Positions 1 through 12,775 are shown, counted from the stretch's first letter. The stretch: DNA of 64,000 bases from Gadus chalcogrammus (GCF_026213295.1 NC_079427.1:32181200-32245199), one strand, 5' to 3'. The notes: generated by a model not told the origin, from the sequence alone. Numbers and translations are program-made.

Positions 1-404
1 TCCATGCAGGACTGTGTGTGTCGCCCCATACCATTTAACAGGAGACTTCTGTCCTGTTGTACAATCCAAGTGGGGACCATCTTTTATATTTCCCATGTAA
101 ACGCACTGACAGAAGCAAATGTTGCAGTTGGCAAACACTCATTGAGTGAAACAATAGGCACAGACAGCTGCCTTGCTGTAGTGAATGGAGTCCCCTCTTT
201 GATATGTAAATATCGCTTAAGGATTCAATTCCCCTCTTGGCAACTTCTTTAAAAAAAATAAAAAGGAACAAATTTGAAGTTACATTATGACAAAATTACT
301 TAAAACTGAACTCTGTATTATGTTTTTGTATTTTTTGAATGACCAGAAATAGAGGTCCACACTTGGTCGATGAAAACCGATAGTCCCCTGTTGGTAAAGT
401 AAAC

Positions 405-474
405 GTGTATGCGTGTGTGTGCATGTTTCTGTCTGTGTGGGGGGATGTTTGTGTGTGTGTGTGTGTGTGGGTGT
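405..474. repeat. TG-rich imperfect microsatellite
   Basis: Interrupted GT repeats with a short G run in the middle. A second CA tract lies at 856-889. Confidence 0.85.
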
Positions 475-855
475 TGGAACTGGGAGCCCGAGCGGAGCAG
501 GGAACCTCCAGGACCCGATACGGACGAGTGGATCTAGCAGACCTTTCCCCAGCTGTCCCGAGGGAACCGGCACACCCGGACGTCGTACGCCGACGCGGAA
601 CACAGCGCTGGAACAGCGCTTCCGAGGGGAGTGACCTCCTTCTCCAGGGACGAGATTGGCCCGGCCGGAGAGACAATCACCTGGACTCTACCGTGGCTCA
701 CAGAGTCATTAGTATTATTTTTCATTTATCCCACGTTGGGCACCAACCAACGCGGTTTCTGTTATTCCTCGAATAAACACCTCTTTTTGGCTTTGAATGG
801 ACCTGGGCATTGGGTGATTCCTGAGCAACCGAGACATTCCTGGGGCAGGGTCGCC

Positions 856-889
856 ACAACACACACCCACACACACACATACACACATA
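856..889. repeat. (CA)n microsatellite
   Basis: Imperfect CA repeat of about 34 bp. Confidence 0.85.
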
Positions 890-2914
890 CTGGGGAAAAT
901 AGTCCTCAGTGCAGCCATAACCTACATTTTCAAGTCAATGTCACAGATGTCAGCAGAGAGAACCATATAGAGCAACTGGAGAGAAACGGAAAGGGTGGTT
1001 TTAGAGAGAGTGAGTTTCTGTCTGTTTTTGTTTGAAGATTGAAGAACAGAAGCGAAGGAATGAGATGTTGCACCGTGGGTTGACGCTCCCTCCCACTCAT
1101 CTGCCCTCTGACTCGTGACAACAAACCATGTTGTGGCGTCCAGGCAATTTGTCTCACTGTGGAGATAGGTAGGCAGGTCAGCACACAGGCAGATGGATCT
1201 GCAGAGAGTGAGATGGACAGACGACAGCTTCTAGGCAGATAGACAGATATTTCGATGTTAGCCCAGTTTTTACTGGGTCAAAGCTCGGGCTTTACAATGA
1301 TGAGCGGTATCGAGCTCCATGTTAGCTTTGTTTATGGACAAAGGGTTAGAGACTGAGAACCTGGATAGGGTTGGTGGTTGAACACTTAAACCAGTGTGAG
1401 GAACACATGGCCAACCAGCTCAAATCACTCTCTGAATACAAAATGGACATCGCGCTGAAGGCCGGTGATACAAGTCTTTGTGTGTGTGTGGGGGGGGGGG
1501 GGTTGCAAAATGGCAATGTGGAACTCTGGTGCTGGATGTTGCCAGGTTTTTCCTTGACAAATGACCTACCCTCCCCGCCCTAATGAAAACAGCGACACGC
1601 AGCTGTAATCACTTCTATTTATACGAGTGGAAATCCATAAGATTTTGCTCTCACCGCGAGACGAATCAATGTTCTGTTCAGCTCTCTGGGTCACAAAAGA
1701 AGGGAGAATAAAAGGACTCCTGTCAATACTGAAGGCAGCAGCCACACTGAGAGAAAACGATTGTTGCATGAAAACATGAACCAAGAAGGAGGAATACATC
1801 GTAAAAAATTTGCAAGCTCATTACAAAGTTAAATGGTTGGTTTAAAATACGTAATGAGACAGGCGTGATAGATAGCAAGAAGATGAGGGAAAAAGATTAG
1901 ACATGGATGACAAAGTGCAGACAGGAACGAGTCGACAAGGATCAAGAGGAAGATAAGGATAAAAGCCAGAGAGGAAGAGGCCATCCGTGAGTTTTAAAGG
2001 TCAGTGGAAGGGTCCTATAGCTGTCTGCGTCAAGGCAGCTCTGGTGATTAAAGTTGAAATAATTCCATGGCGTGCAATGCATATCCTATATGTTAGAAGA
2101 GACGCCTGCCCACATAATGAACTGTGCAAAGTAGTCTGCTTAATAATACATTTGGTGGATTACTCTCGAAATTCAAACGTCCCTTACAAAAATTGTATTA
2201 GCCAAATTAATTTTCAGACTATGAATATGGCTGATGGGCTGCCGACATAGTGTATCAAACAGATGTCTATGGGTGGAGGAATTCTTCCAATATAATGTTC
2301 ATGTAAAGGCTGCACACTGTTGTCTTTCTCTTGTATGCGTGCTCTATCTTTTATCCTACAAAGAATAGTGATCTACACTTTCTCCCATAACGCAGGAGGA
2401 GCTGCATCTCTGTACCTCCGCCCAACTGCCCGCCACGGCAAACCCTGCCATACACTTCTGCTCCATGACACCCTACGTGGAGCGCAAATAGATCCTGGGG
2501 CTCGCATCTCGCAGTACATAAACGCTCCTGTGGTGCGTCACAGCCTGCGTGGTTAGCTGTTAACAGCGGGATTATAATAATGAATCAGGTCTAAATGTAC
2601 TCACATGTGGGCTAAGCCGTGTGTACAATGGCCCATTTAGGGAGGGTGGGGGAGGGGGATGTTTGATAACTCTGAAGATGATACCTGTATGGGTGATGGA
2701 CTCCACAAACTGGAGGACTGCAGAACATGTCATCGCGGACACATTACAATTTTTTATTATCAAGTTTTATTCTTGTGTTGTAAATATAAAGAGCAACAAA
2801 ATAATTTAATGAGAAAAGTTAACCCAGTGATTGTTAGTGCTTGGCACTTGGTTCTATGAACATCGTTACTGTACCAACAGCAATATATTGGTGTTTCTCC
2901 TTCTGACAAATGTA

Positions 2915-2956
2915 CTTTTGTTAGTCACTTTGGATAAACACGTCTGCTAAATGAAA
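2915..2956 (+). repeat. SINE/L2-type 3' tail remnant
   Basis: The stretch resembles the shared 3' tail of many fish tRNA-derived SINEs and their L2 partners (a GTCACTTTGGATAAA core followed by CGTCTGCTAAATG). No tRNA-like head is obvious upstream, so this is probably a truncated copy. A related tail occurs near 63,280. Confidence 0.6.
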
Positions 2957-3391
2957 ATGTCTTTATATAGAGATTTGAGGAGCACATGTTCAAGCAGGGT
3001 TGCGGGGCAACGGTTTTATTCGTGCAGCTCACGTGGAAAAGCTAAAACAAAAAGGCAAGGTGCAAAAAGGGGCCGTCTCCGGATCTGGTCCGACGGCGTC
3101 TCTATCGCTCCCGTCTGCTCCCACTCAGTCCTGTGGGGAAGTGTACTTAGTAGTACGGGTTGGTGCGTTCTCCCCCTACTGCGTCTCTCCAACTCGGCTG
3201 TCTGCCCCGTCTGGTGCGTGTCCGGTCCTTAAGGCCTCTGCCGTCTCCCTCCCCCAGGTTATCCCAATGCCTGTGATTGTCCGGGTGCGCTTGATGCGCG
3301 CTCCTGCGCAGCCGCGCTGAACGGCTTGTACCTCCCTCGTACTACCTGTCTGCGTAGAGGGCGCTGATCCCGGTGCTGGTGCGGTTCGACC

Positions 3392-3399
3392 CCCCCAGT
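3392..3399. repeat. Target-site duplication of the KDZ element (left)
   Basis: The 8-bp sequence CCCCCAGT occurs here and again at 14,086-14,093, immediately outside inverted termini. An 8-bp duplication fits the KDZ superfamily. Confidence 0.75.
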
Positions 3400-4708
3400 G
3401 AGTAGGGTCCGACTGCGTCCTGCAAGACGGGGGCGTGTATTTTGAGGAGGCGTGTCTTGTAAGGAGGGCGTGTATTTAGTCGGCCCTGATTGGTCTGATT
3501 AACGACGGCGTCTGGCGTCACACATAGCCTCGTGCAGAGCCATAATCTATTCTATTTGACATTTGCGGATCTCTTCTCTTGTCGAACCTACTCCGGAGAT
3601 GTAACGAACTGGTCAACAGCAGTTAGATAGCAGAAAGATGATTGCCTCGATTGATTTGGTAAGTGGACTGCATTATCAGTCAGAGATCGTATACTGTCAT
3701 TGTTCTTGGTGTAGTTCTACTTTAAATTTTCATGTACACTCACAGCGTAATAATGTGTCGTCAATCCAACCACAAATTGGCTGCGTTTTTGGGATGTCTC
3801 TGCTAACTTTTCCTTTATGTTGATATTGCTTAAGCTTAACAGTTGTTGCTTTTCATGTTACCTATTTAATTGTTAAGTACCGCGTTTGATGCCGTGTTGG
3901 TTTTGTCGCAATATACTCTCACTGGTTTGTATTGATTTGATTATCATCATTTCGCCGTGTTACCGATTTGAAGTTGTCATCCCATGGCTATGTGGTTAGC
4001 CGCTAACTAGTAGGAGCGGGAAAGGATCTGCACACTGCTTGCAAAGGACTTAATTAGATCAAAGATGCCTGAGGAAGATCTGTCTGTTTGTGTGAGCCAT
4101 GTTACAGCATCTATGTCACACCTGCGCTTACATTGTATACACTTGCATTTATCTATAGGGTTGGTTTAGTTAATTACACATTGGATGCCTAAGAGCTGAC
4201 TTAAACTGTAAATCTGGTTGAATTGTTTGTGCAGCAGAAATTACTTTTTGTCTTTTCAGATCCATCCAACTGTCTGCAAACATGAATCTCTGATGCAGCC
4301 AGTGCGGTTGGGAGATTCTTACGGGTGCCAAGTTTGCAGAAAATTTGGCGATTACCCAGCCATGGTTGCACATGTTCAAACACATGACAAAGCAGCCATA
4401 TCTCACAATGGTAATTGAAAGTTTAATGCATGTCACTAATGTTTTATATTATCTATGTTCTTTATGCTTTTATCAAACTCATAACATATCAATTAGCTTG
4501 TGATGTATTGAACAAGGAATACTAACAGTTAATATTTTCTAATTTACTTTTCTGTTCCTTTTTGGAAGGCTACAAAATCTATAGGTGCCAACACAACTGT
4601 GCCAACACAAGATCTCCACACTACCACTGTGTGTGCTCAACCATTACTGGCAGCAAAACTTCATGCATAAAGCACCTGCAGACCTGCCCTGGCATGAGGA
4701 CACCACCT

Positions 4709-5464
4709 CCATCTCAAGGCCTCAGCACGCCGAGCCCAATGCCAGCCACGCACCCGCCACCTCCATCTCAAGGCCTCAGCACGCCGAGCCCAATGCCAGC
4801 CACGCACCCGCCACCTCCATCTCAAGGCCTCAGCACGCCGAGCCCAATGCCAGCCACGCACCCGCCACCTCCATCTCAAGGCCTCAGCACGCCGAGCCCA
4901 ATGCCAGTCACGCACCCGCCACCTCCATCTCAAGGCCTCAGCACGCCGAGCCCAATGCCAGCCACGCACCCGCCACCTCCATCTCAAGGCCTCAGGACGC
5001 CGAGCCCAATGCCAGCCACGCAGCCGCCACCTCCATCTCAAGGCCTCAGCACGCAGAGCCCAATGCCAGCCACGCACCCGCCACCTCCATCTCAAGGCCT
5101 CAGCACGCCGAGCCCAATGCCAGCCACGCACCCGCCACCTCCATCTCAAGGCCTCAGCACGCCGAGCCCAATGCCAGTCACGCACCCGCCACCTCCATCT
5201 CAAGGCCTCAGCACGCCGAGCCCAATGCCAGCCACGCACCCGCCACCTCCATCTCAAGGCCTCAGGACGCCGAGCCCAATGCCAGCCACGCAGCCGCCAC
5301 CTCCATCTCAAGGCCTCAGCACGCAGAGCCCAATGCCAGCCACGCACCCGCCACCTCCATCTCAAGGCCTCAGCACGCCGAGACCAATGCCAGCCACGCA
5401 CCCGCCACCTCCATCTCAAGGCCTCAGCACACCGAGCCCAATGCCAGCCACGCACCCGCCACCT
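4709..5464 (+). repeat. 54-bp coding minisatellite, 14 units
   Basis: Fourteen tandem 54-bp units encode an 18-residue repeat (PPPPSQGLSTPSPMPATH) within exon 3 of the KDZ gene. Because 54 is divisible by three, other frames also stay open, which yields long spurious ORFs. Variant units (MPVTH, GLRT with ATQ, STQS) recur in the same order, showing a five-unit (270-bp) higher-order duplication. Confidence 0.95.
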
Positions 5465-6863
5465 CCATCCAAAATAAAACGTGTGCCGAGGACCAATTGT
5501 TGCTTTTGCAACTTAGTTCTGAACAAGAAGAACATCAAACTGCACATAAGAAGGCGGCACTCCTCTAGGGCACCTGACATAAATCAGGAAAGGCATCTTG
5601 CCTCTGTGTGTGTGGACCACCTGAAAGGAATTTTTGTGGTAAGGAGAAGCTTCACTGGACCAGCGAACCCAGTCCATGTACAAAGATGCACATGGGGAGT
5701 GGAGCATCGTGTGGTCTGTGAATTGGAGGAGTGCAAAAGGGCGTTGCAGTTTGCAGCGAGAAGTGGGATTGCAGGTTTCCAGTGCGTCCATTTAAAATCA
5801 CGTCACGTACTGCCCAGTGTCAAAGTCCAACGACACGGTTCTGGAGGAAAATGTGCTAAATGACATGGTGGGGAAAAAATGGTTTTCCTCCAGCACGAAG
5901 AGAACCTGTCTGGAGAGACAAGCTGTAAAATGTCTTAAATATTAATGGTCCATTGTCAGTGACTGCATGCTATTTTAGTGTGGAATCTTTTCTGATGTTT
6001 CAGATGTAGCCACATTCCACAGAGTGTGGTGTCTGTGGTAATCTGTACAGATACCAGGAATGGAGTGAGGGGCTCCACAACTTCAACGACCACGTTATTC
6101 TGTCGCTCCATCTCTGCATCTTGCTGCGGCAGTCTTTACAAGTGAGTTTTGTCGTTTGTAAACCAACAATGTATATCTAGGGATTAATTGTATTCCAAGA
6201 TGTTGGTTAATATTGTCATAACTGTGATTGTCACACAAACCTTTTCCTTGTCTGTCAGGCTGATTGTTAGATTTTGCTATTTGTCTCCATCACAGTGGCT
6301 GATACATACACCCACTGGACATCTTAATCCTGTGTGTGACCCCAAATGTCATGTCACACAATGTTTTTTTCAATGTTTCAGAATCACACTGCGGTTGGCA
6401 GGCAGCTGGACATTTTGGAGGCAACCCACCAAACCAAGTATGCCAGCCACGACTCCATTTTACACGGCTATTTACACTTCGAAGCCCTGTCATCCCACGA
6501 TCACAACTTTTCATGTGTAAATTGTGGGGACCACCCAGCTGTCGTTGTGATGGACTTACACAAGAAGGGTGTTTTCAAAATGGCAGGTATGTGTTGGTTT
6601 TCTACTTCACGCAATGTAAATTCCCAATTCTGTTCTTTTTATGAGAAAGGGATGTGTTCCAGTGAGTGACATCAAAGATCCACCACCCGATTTTAATGGA
6701 CGTGTCAACATAGAAGATTTCTGGAGTTCGGGCAGTGAGGAAATTGTCTGCCGTGGCTTTTTGAAAAGTAAGCCAGGAGTGTGCAATTCCATTTATTTCC
6801 AACTGTTGAACGTTAATATGTCAGTTATTGAGTAAAGGCATGCATTCACTTTAATGTCCTCAA

Positions 6864-8184
6864 CAGGGTCGGACTGGGAACGATTTTCGGCCCTGGCATT
6901 TTTCCATCTACACCGGCCCCTTATGGACCGACCGACCGACCGACCCCCCCCCCCCTTTAGCGCAAATGAGCCGAACCAACTTCAGCGAACCTACTTAAGA
7001 AAGACCTGTGAGCCGAAGTCAACATGTCGCGGTGGGCACAATTAAAAACCAAACGGCCTACCTTGACGCTGTCTTGATCGCGGGGCTTCTTGCAAGTTGC
7101 AATTATTCCACATTAATCCACACGGTTTAACATAGGCCTACCCGGACAGTCCTGCTAGCAAGCAATGGATTATGTTTGCGTTAAGGAAGTAAAGTGGAAA
7201 CGGGTCTATCAAAAACTTGTCTATAGGAAGTCGAGACCATTCACGCACTTCATTACCACTAGTGGTCAGTCGATGGCGACTGTGCACCGCAAATAACAGC
7301 GTTAGCCACTTACTTATGAATAGACTTGGAGGGGCGAGCCCTCCCGGAAGCCATAGAGAATGCATTGAGAGCTCTGTTTTGTGAAGTAAACGCATTTAAC
7401 ATGGGAGTCAATGGGAGAGGTCTGGGGCGATTTTCATTTCGCCCCTGGAGCCCAATGACCAAAATACTATGACTAGGCTATACATGTTTTCGCCGGTTGT
7501 AGCAGCAGGGACGTCGGGGCACTAGCAGCAACGGTTGAAGCACTGGCCACAGCAAACAAGCGATCTATTTTAAAACATCCAGACGCCTTAGCTTGTAGAG
7601 ATTTCTGCCTTTTGTCCCGAATCTTCTCCGCTCCCCCTTTCTTCTTTTTGCCAACTCTTTCCATGATTTTTAGCCCATCCACAGAAATAAAATATAAGCG
7701 AAGCAACATCCGCAGCATCCATGGACCGTTAACGTTCGCTGTTAGATGTATAATCCCATCGTGCACCGCAACATATTTTTGCAAAATATTCGAACATAAA
7801 CTCGCCAAATATAAGAAGAAAATCGTAGTTTAGTTTAAAGAAAGCATTTTAGTTTTATTTTAATTTAGTTTGTTGCAATGATTGTACAGTTTGAAGAAAC
7901 AGGATTTTACAGTTTGAAGAAATAGAAAATTATACCATATACCAACCGTCACATAGATGTGCATGACAAGGAAGCGCTATATATACTGGATGCACCATTG
8001 CAACAATTTGACGTTAGGTTCTTTCTTGGGCTCTTTGAGTTATCCGTATTGTCAGGTAAGTAAGGCGGTCGTATAATCAGTATTGGGGCCGGTATGATTG
8101 AAGGAGGGCCGGCCCTCGCACGCCGAAATGTGGACCGGCCCTTCTGGCAAATGCCCGGTATCACAGATTACCAGTCCGAGCCTG
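6864..8184. mobile_element. Non-autonomous hAT element, 1.32 kb
   Basis: Starts CAGGGTCGGACTGGGAA and ends with the inverted TTACCAGTCCGAGCCTG. The 8-bp duplication GTCCTCAA is perfect at 6856-6863 and 8185-8192. GC-rich CCGGCCC motifs follow each end. No transposase domain is visible inside. It sits in a KDZ intron only 12 bp before the acceptor AG of the next exon. Confidence 0.9.
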
Positions 8185-9575
8185 GTCCTCAATTAGGCAA
8201 CAGTAACAATCCATGCGGTGTAAAGCCATCATATTTGAACTGGGCCCCATGGATTGGTCCACGAACAAGGGCCAGTGATGTTGTGCTGAACACAGAGTAC
8301 ACAAAAGTGAAGCCGACAAAGCCTACCGACCAAGCAACCCTAGATTTGGCAGAGGATCACTTGGTGGACCAATTGATGAAATTGAAGGTGATTCCTCCGT
8401 TCATGTGATCTTAAGATCTACAGTACACTATATACACACATGTATGCCTTGTGTGTTTTGGATATCTATCAATTTAACTTGATGAAGTTACTTGTCCACA
8501 CATATCAGAATGGAGAAGAGGGCAGCGGAAACTCATCCTCATGTCAATTACTGGCCTTTTTCCGGCTGCTGACTTGTGGAATTTGGTGAAGGGCTGTGGC
8601 TTGGATGCGACCGGATCAAAAATGGACCTCCTGCTCCGCCTGAGGGAGGAGATGAAGACACGGAGCACGTATGATAAAGTATTTGAAAAGGTTTGGGGAG
8701 CATCTGGTAAGTTGCACTTACTTTTAGAGAAAAAGGGTTATTTATAATGTGTGTAGTTGTACATTATTATGCTATTCCACTGCTATAACACTGACCTTTT
8801 CTGTAACGTATTTGCCAGGTGGTTGGGCGGTCATCATGTGCCCCTGTGGAATTGTGAACGCAGTTAAATTCAACCTCCGAGCCGAAAGTCCACGGGACTA
8901 TGCAGACATGCTCCTTTCCTTCAGGCACTTCCCCAATGTTGTATGATTTTGCCAGGGGGCTTGTGGCACACACAAACCTAAGGGAACCTGGAGACCTTCC
9001 ATTCCAACCGAACGAAGGGAGAGTAGCCGCAGCGACCCCTGATAATATCTCCGCTGCCAAGAAAGGGGAGATAAAGATCAATTTCCCTTGGCTGATCCAG
9101 CAGAAGGTCCCCGCTGATGCTGGTGGTCATCCGGCCACTGGTTGCGCAGAGCACTACGCGTTATACGACACGTTCCACCAGCAGAACACCAAGGATGACC
9201 GGGACGCCCTGCGCCTCATCAAGCTGGTGCCTGAGCTGTGTGGCTGGGTCAATTCGCAGGTGGCAGAGCAGCTGTTTGCGGACATGAAAAAGAACAACTA
9301 TTTCATGAATATGCTCTCGCCAACAAGCCATGTCTTTCTGATGCGCAACAGCTTACATCACAGAAACGAACAGCTAAACCAGAAGGCCCTGCTGAATTTT
9401 ACCAAGCTTTCCTACGGAACAGTAGCAGTGGATGCGACTGGGAAAGCTTTTCTGGGTGTTTATGTTGATCATACTACATTACACTTAGTTGATGGTTTTA
9501 TCCAAAGGGACCTGTGAAATCTTTCCGACCTGCTTATTCAACTGCATTGTGTAATGTGTGTGTTTTTGCCCCCAG

Positions 9576-10013
9576 CTGGTAAAGATATGTCCGCACCCGC
9601 ATCGCCACCTGCATGGGCTGCTCCAGCGCCTGCATCGCCGCCTCCAGCGCCCGCTCCAGCGCCTGCATCGCCGCCTCCAGCGCCCGCTCAAGCGCCTGCA
9701 TCGCCACCTCCAGCGCCCGCTCCAGTGCCTGCATCGCCGCCTCAAGCGCCCGCTCCAGCGCCCGCATCAGCGCCCGCTCCAGCGCCACCCTGTGCTGACC
9801 ATTGCTACGCCATCCCTGGTAAATCCCCAGTCTCATAATCGCAGAACATGTATTACATAATTGTGTGTGATCTTTGACAAGTGTTCATGTCTCTTGTCAC
9901 AGCTTGTGGGCCACACTGTGCTGCCGAGACCAATTTGACAACTATCAGGCCCTGCAGACGAGACTGGACACAAGGAGGACATCATCCTGTCCAAGAGGAA
10001 TTGGTACAAGGAT
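9576..10013 (+). pseudogene. KDZ gene linker exons with Ala/Pro minisatellite
   Basis: Exon 9576-9818 follows in phase from exon 9 (split Gly/Ala codon) and encodes a low-complexity Ala-Pro-Ser segment built on a roughly 33-bp repeat (PASPPPAPAPA). Exon 9903-10013 ends with a SKRNWYKD segment that joins in frame to the next exon (MNYVLDERRPS). Upstream of that the frame changes inside the exon, so it is probably broken. It likely bridges the transposase core and the peptidase region in one transcript. Confidence 0.5.
9598..9790 (+). repeat. Roughly 33-bp coding minisatellite (Ala/Pro)
   Basis: Tandem GCGCCTGCATCGCCGCC-type units in a coding exon. This is the second coding minisatellite of the same element. 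Confidence 0.8.
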
Positions 10014-10095
10014 GTATAGTTTGCTGAATGTTCAGTTTGTTTCACAGAAAACGCAGTGAAAGCATTGTTTCTACTCTGCTTTTTGTCAATTTTAG

Positions 10096-12587
10096 ATGAA
10101 CTACGTCCTGGATGAGCGTCGTCCCAGCAACGAGCTGCTAGTTAAAGACGGGCCAACCTGTTTAATACGGGAAAATGTTTTAACGCTTGGCAAAAACAAG
10201 CACATGGACTCTATGGTGGGTGACATATTGGTGTAAAAGTTACAGACTGACTAGCTGCCTGTAAGCAGGGTTTCTACGCGTCCTGGAAAACCTGGACATT
10301 TAGAGATTTGTTTTCCAGTCCTGGAAAATGGTTTTTGAAAAAGAGTGGGAACCCTGCTGTAAGTATTTCTTTTTTAAAGGTACAACATCTCTGGCCCGCC
10401 GAGTGTCATTGTACTTGTAAATGAAAATTAAAGCTTTCTATGGTGATTAACTTGTCTATTCTAGGTGGGAAACGCTTGTTTGCACTTGGTCAAGGAGATG
10501 GCCGAACATCAAGTATGTACTGTTCTTTCTCTTTGTGTATACTTTGTGTAACTTGGCTATTTTGTGTGTAGCGTAACAGTAAGGAAGTACCACGGCTTCT
10601 CTGTCTGTAGGGAAAAGATGTATTTCTTCTTGACCTCCACATCCCCCCAACATGGCTCCAATCGCCAAATTCAGATCATCTGCGCAGCTTTCCAGTAAGA
10701 ACCCACAGACATAGATCAAAGTTTACGCTGTTACTTTCGATTTCAAAATGAAAACTCTATCTCCGACTTTAAGGTTGACATCACCACCATGGATGCAGTG
10801 ATTGTCCCACTGTGGACACTAGGGCATTTTCTGCTTAGTGTAAGTAGTGGTTGCATTCAGACTTTATCAACACTATGCAGCTGTTACTGAGGGGAGGGAT
10901 TAGCAATTTCTTCAATTGTTACTGTATTTGAAATATGTAATGCATTAAAACAACTCAATAATAAGCCTCTGATTTAGGTAATGAAGCCTCGCCAAAAGAG
11001 GCTGATTTTCCTCGATTCATTTTATGCACTGCGGGAAGAAGGCTTTGGTCACAAGGCATATAGGAACATTCTCAGGTTACAATATGATGTGTCCTTTGGG
11101 CAGTCACATTCCCCTGACTTGCCTAGTTTATTTCAATTCATTTTGTAAGGTGGTCATGTATTGCTGACCTGCTTACATTAATTCAACTACTATGGCAGTC
11201 ACGTTCTCTTGCCTTGCCAATGTTAAAGCAGCTACCACTGTATGCAGTCACGTTCCCCTGACTTGCCAAAGTTAAAGTCGTTACTAGGCAATCACGTTCC
11301 CCTGATTTGCCTAGTTTATTTCAATTAATTTTGTAAGGTGGTCATGTATCCCTGACCTGCTTACATTAATTCAACTAATATGGTAGTCACGTTCTCTTGA
11401 CTTGCCAATGTTAAAGCAGCTACCACTGTATGCAGTCACGTTCCCCTGACTTGCCTAGTTTCCCACAGCTCATTTTGGAAGGTGGTCATGTTCCCCTGAC
11501 TTGCCAAAGTTAAAGTTGTTACTAGGCAATCACGTTCCCCTGATTTGCCTAGTTTCCTTTTATGTTTTGCATCTTTCTCACTTTGCTGTCTAACCTGACA
11601 ACTGTACAATGCTTGTCATCAAATTTGTATTAGGGTTGTTGCGCAACAATTGATGCCTGGCACCTGGGCCGAGGAGACTGGCTTGGACATTGAGGTAATA
11701 ATTGCTGAGATAACAAGCACATCAGGAAAATGTGTGTAGGGCTATGACTGTTCATCTTACAACCTGTTTTATGGCACAGGGTGTTCCACAACAACTAATA
11801 TGGCATCGACTGTGGAGTCTTTATGGTCATGGTGAGTTACCATGCTCCATTCATTTGCTTTATCATACCTTTTTTAACACACGGCATTTTATTTTCTAAT
11901 GTTATAATGGCTGAATTTTTTTCTAAGATGACTATAAACTAGTCTTAACTGCCTAAGCATGCCAATTGCTGGTAAAATCACACCCTGCCTATGATCACAA
12001 CCCAACATTATTACATTCTATGTTCTTCAGTACTCCTGGTACATTACCATGGACGCGCACTTCGATTTCAACGTTGTAAGTACTATCTGTGTGCTAGCGT
12101 CAGTATTTAGAAGCAGCATCATTATGGTTATGTGGTAAACTTCATTTTAATGTTCCTCTTCAGTTGGATATGCCTCATCTCAGGAGGTGGTGGTGCAAGC
12201 TCCTTTTGGACAACTACGGGATTGAAGGGTATGGATCTTAACCTACAAATGCAAAATAAATACATTTTTCATGTTGGCTTGGCAACCCAGTGTGTGTGTG
12301 TGTGTGTGTGTGGTGTGTGTTTTTTTTTCTTTGTCTTTCTTTCTGTCTTTCTTTCCCTTTCTTTCTACTGCAGATGTGGCAAAAGATTCTGTCATTTCAC
12401 CCAAGAAGGACACCAGATGGTGAATGGACTCCTGGCACCGGTGTTCCGGGTAACACGGAAGCGGAAGGTTTTGACCAAGGTAAGAAGTTATGTTTCTTAT
12501 ATACACCTATTGCTGTAATATTACTTTATATACACATCTTTTGCAGCTATTACAGCTGGACCTCATCTCTCCGACAAGTGTAGGACG
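10096..12587 (+). pseudogene. Ulp1-like (C48) cysteine peptidase exons of the KDZ element
   Basis: Exons 10096-10215, 10465-10512, 10611-10694, 10774-10839, 10978-11075, 11634-11694, 11780-11831, 12031-12075, 12164-12228, 12374-12479 and a last one from 12547. Together they read as a Ulp1/SENP-type fold: catalytic His in LWTLGHFLLS, Asp in LIFLDSFY, then Gln in VPQQ and Cys in IDCGVFMVM. The Gln and Cys segments lie in different frames within exon 11780-11831, so this copy is frameshifted at the active site. Animal and fungal KDZ elements are known to carry Ulp1 domains; here it follows the transposase core on the same strand and may be the C-terminal part of the same protein. Confidence 0.7.
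11080..11560. repeat. Tandem repeat in an intron of the KDZ element
   Basis: Repeated CAGTCACGTTCCCCTGA and CTTGCCAAAGTTAAAG-type blocks in irregular, compound order, about 150-bp higher-order period with shorter sub-units. Lies between peptidase exons 10978-11075 and 11634-11694. Confidence 0.8.
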
Positions 12588-12687
12588 TGTGTGTTGTACA
12601 TGTCTGTATCAGTATGTTAATGTTTTACGCTGTGTGTGTTGAGTGAATGTGTCTGAGCGAGTGTAAATTTGTGTACCAGCATATTAA

Positions 12688-12692
<5 letters not shown>

Positions 12693-12774
<82 letters not shown>
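12693..12774. repeat. (TG)n microsatellite
   Basis: About 41 perfect TG units. A shorter TG tract lies at about 12,290-12,320 inside a KDZ intron. Confidence 0.95.

Positions 12775-12775
<1 letters not shown>

Larger units (their letters stand above)
1..3391. other. Flanking non-coding DNA
   Basis: No open reading frame here has recognisable domains or a credible exon series. It holds short simple repeats, a SINE/LINE-type tail near 2.9 kb, and a GC-rich stretch at about 3,000-3,390 that I cannot classify. The longest frames overlap CA/TG tracts and look like chance. Confidence 0.6.
3638..9455 (+). pseudogene. KDZ transposase (HMGXB3-like), broken multi-exon gene
   Basis: Exons inferred from GT-AG signals and reading frame: 3638-3658, 4260-4410, 4569-5863, 6004-6141, 6382-6586, 6663-6767, 8197-8387, about 8508-8706, and 8819-9455. 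The first exons encode Cys/His-rich segments, including two C2H2-like ones in exon 2 and after the repeat in exon 3. Exon 3 also contains the 14-unit Pro-rich minisatellite and ends with a HLASVCVDHLKG-type segment. Exon 8 holds a SAP-like motif (LVKGCGLDATGSKMDLLLRL). Exon 9 holds the conserved transposase core (YDFARGLVAHTNLR, then CGWVNSQVAEQLF with the conserved Glu). Damage: exon 3 runs to a stop at 5863, and the block that family members carry next (SWIM-like zinc finger region) is missing; there is a frameshift within 6004-6141 and another at about 8938-8942; a hAT element sits in the intron before exon 7. The gene is dead. The family call is confident, individual exon ends less so. Confidence 0.75.

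Noticed and set aside
3000..3390. A host exon or LTR in the GC-rich stretch before the KDZ element
   Set aside because: Two overlapping open frames exist, but neither shows motifs, and I found no second copy or terminus in the window.
4661..5568. Long frames on both strands over the KDZ exon (327 aa in another plus frame, 264 aa on the minus strand)
   Set aside because: They arise because the 54-bp minisatellite keeps several frames open; only the frame joined to flanking zinc-finger segments and splice sites is credible.
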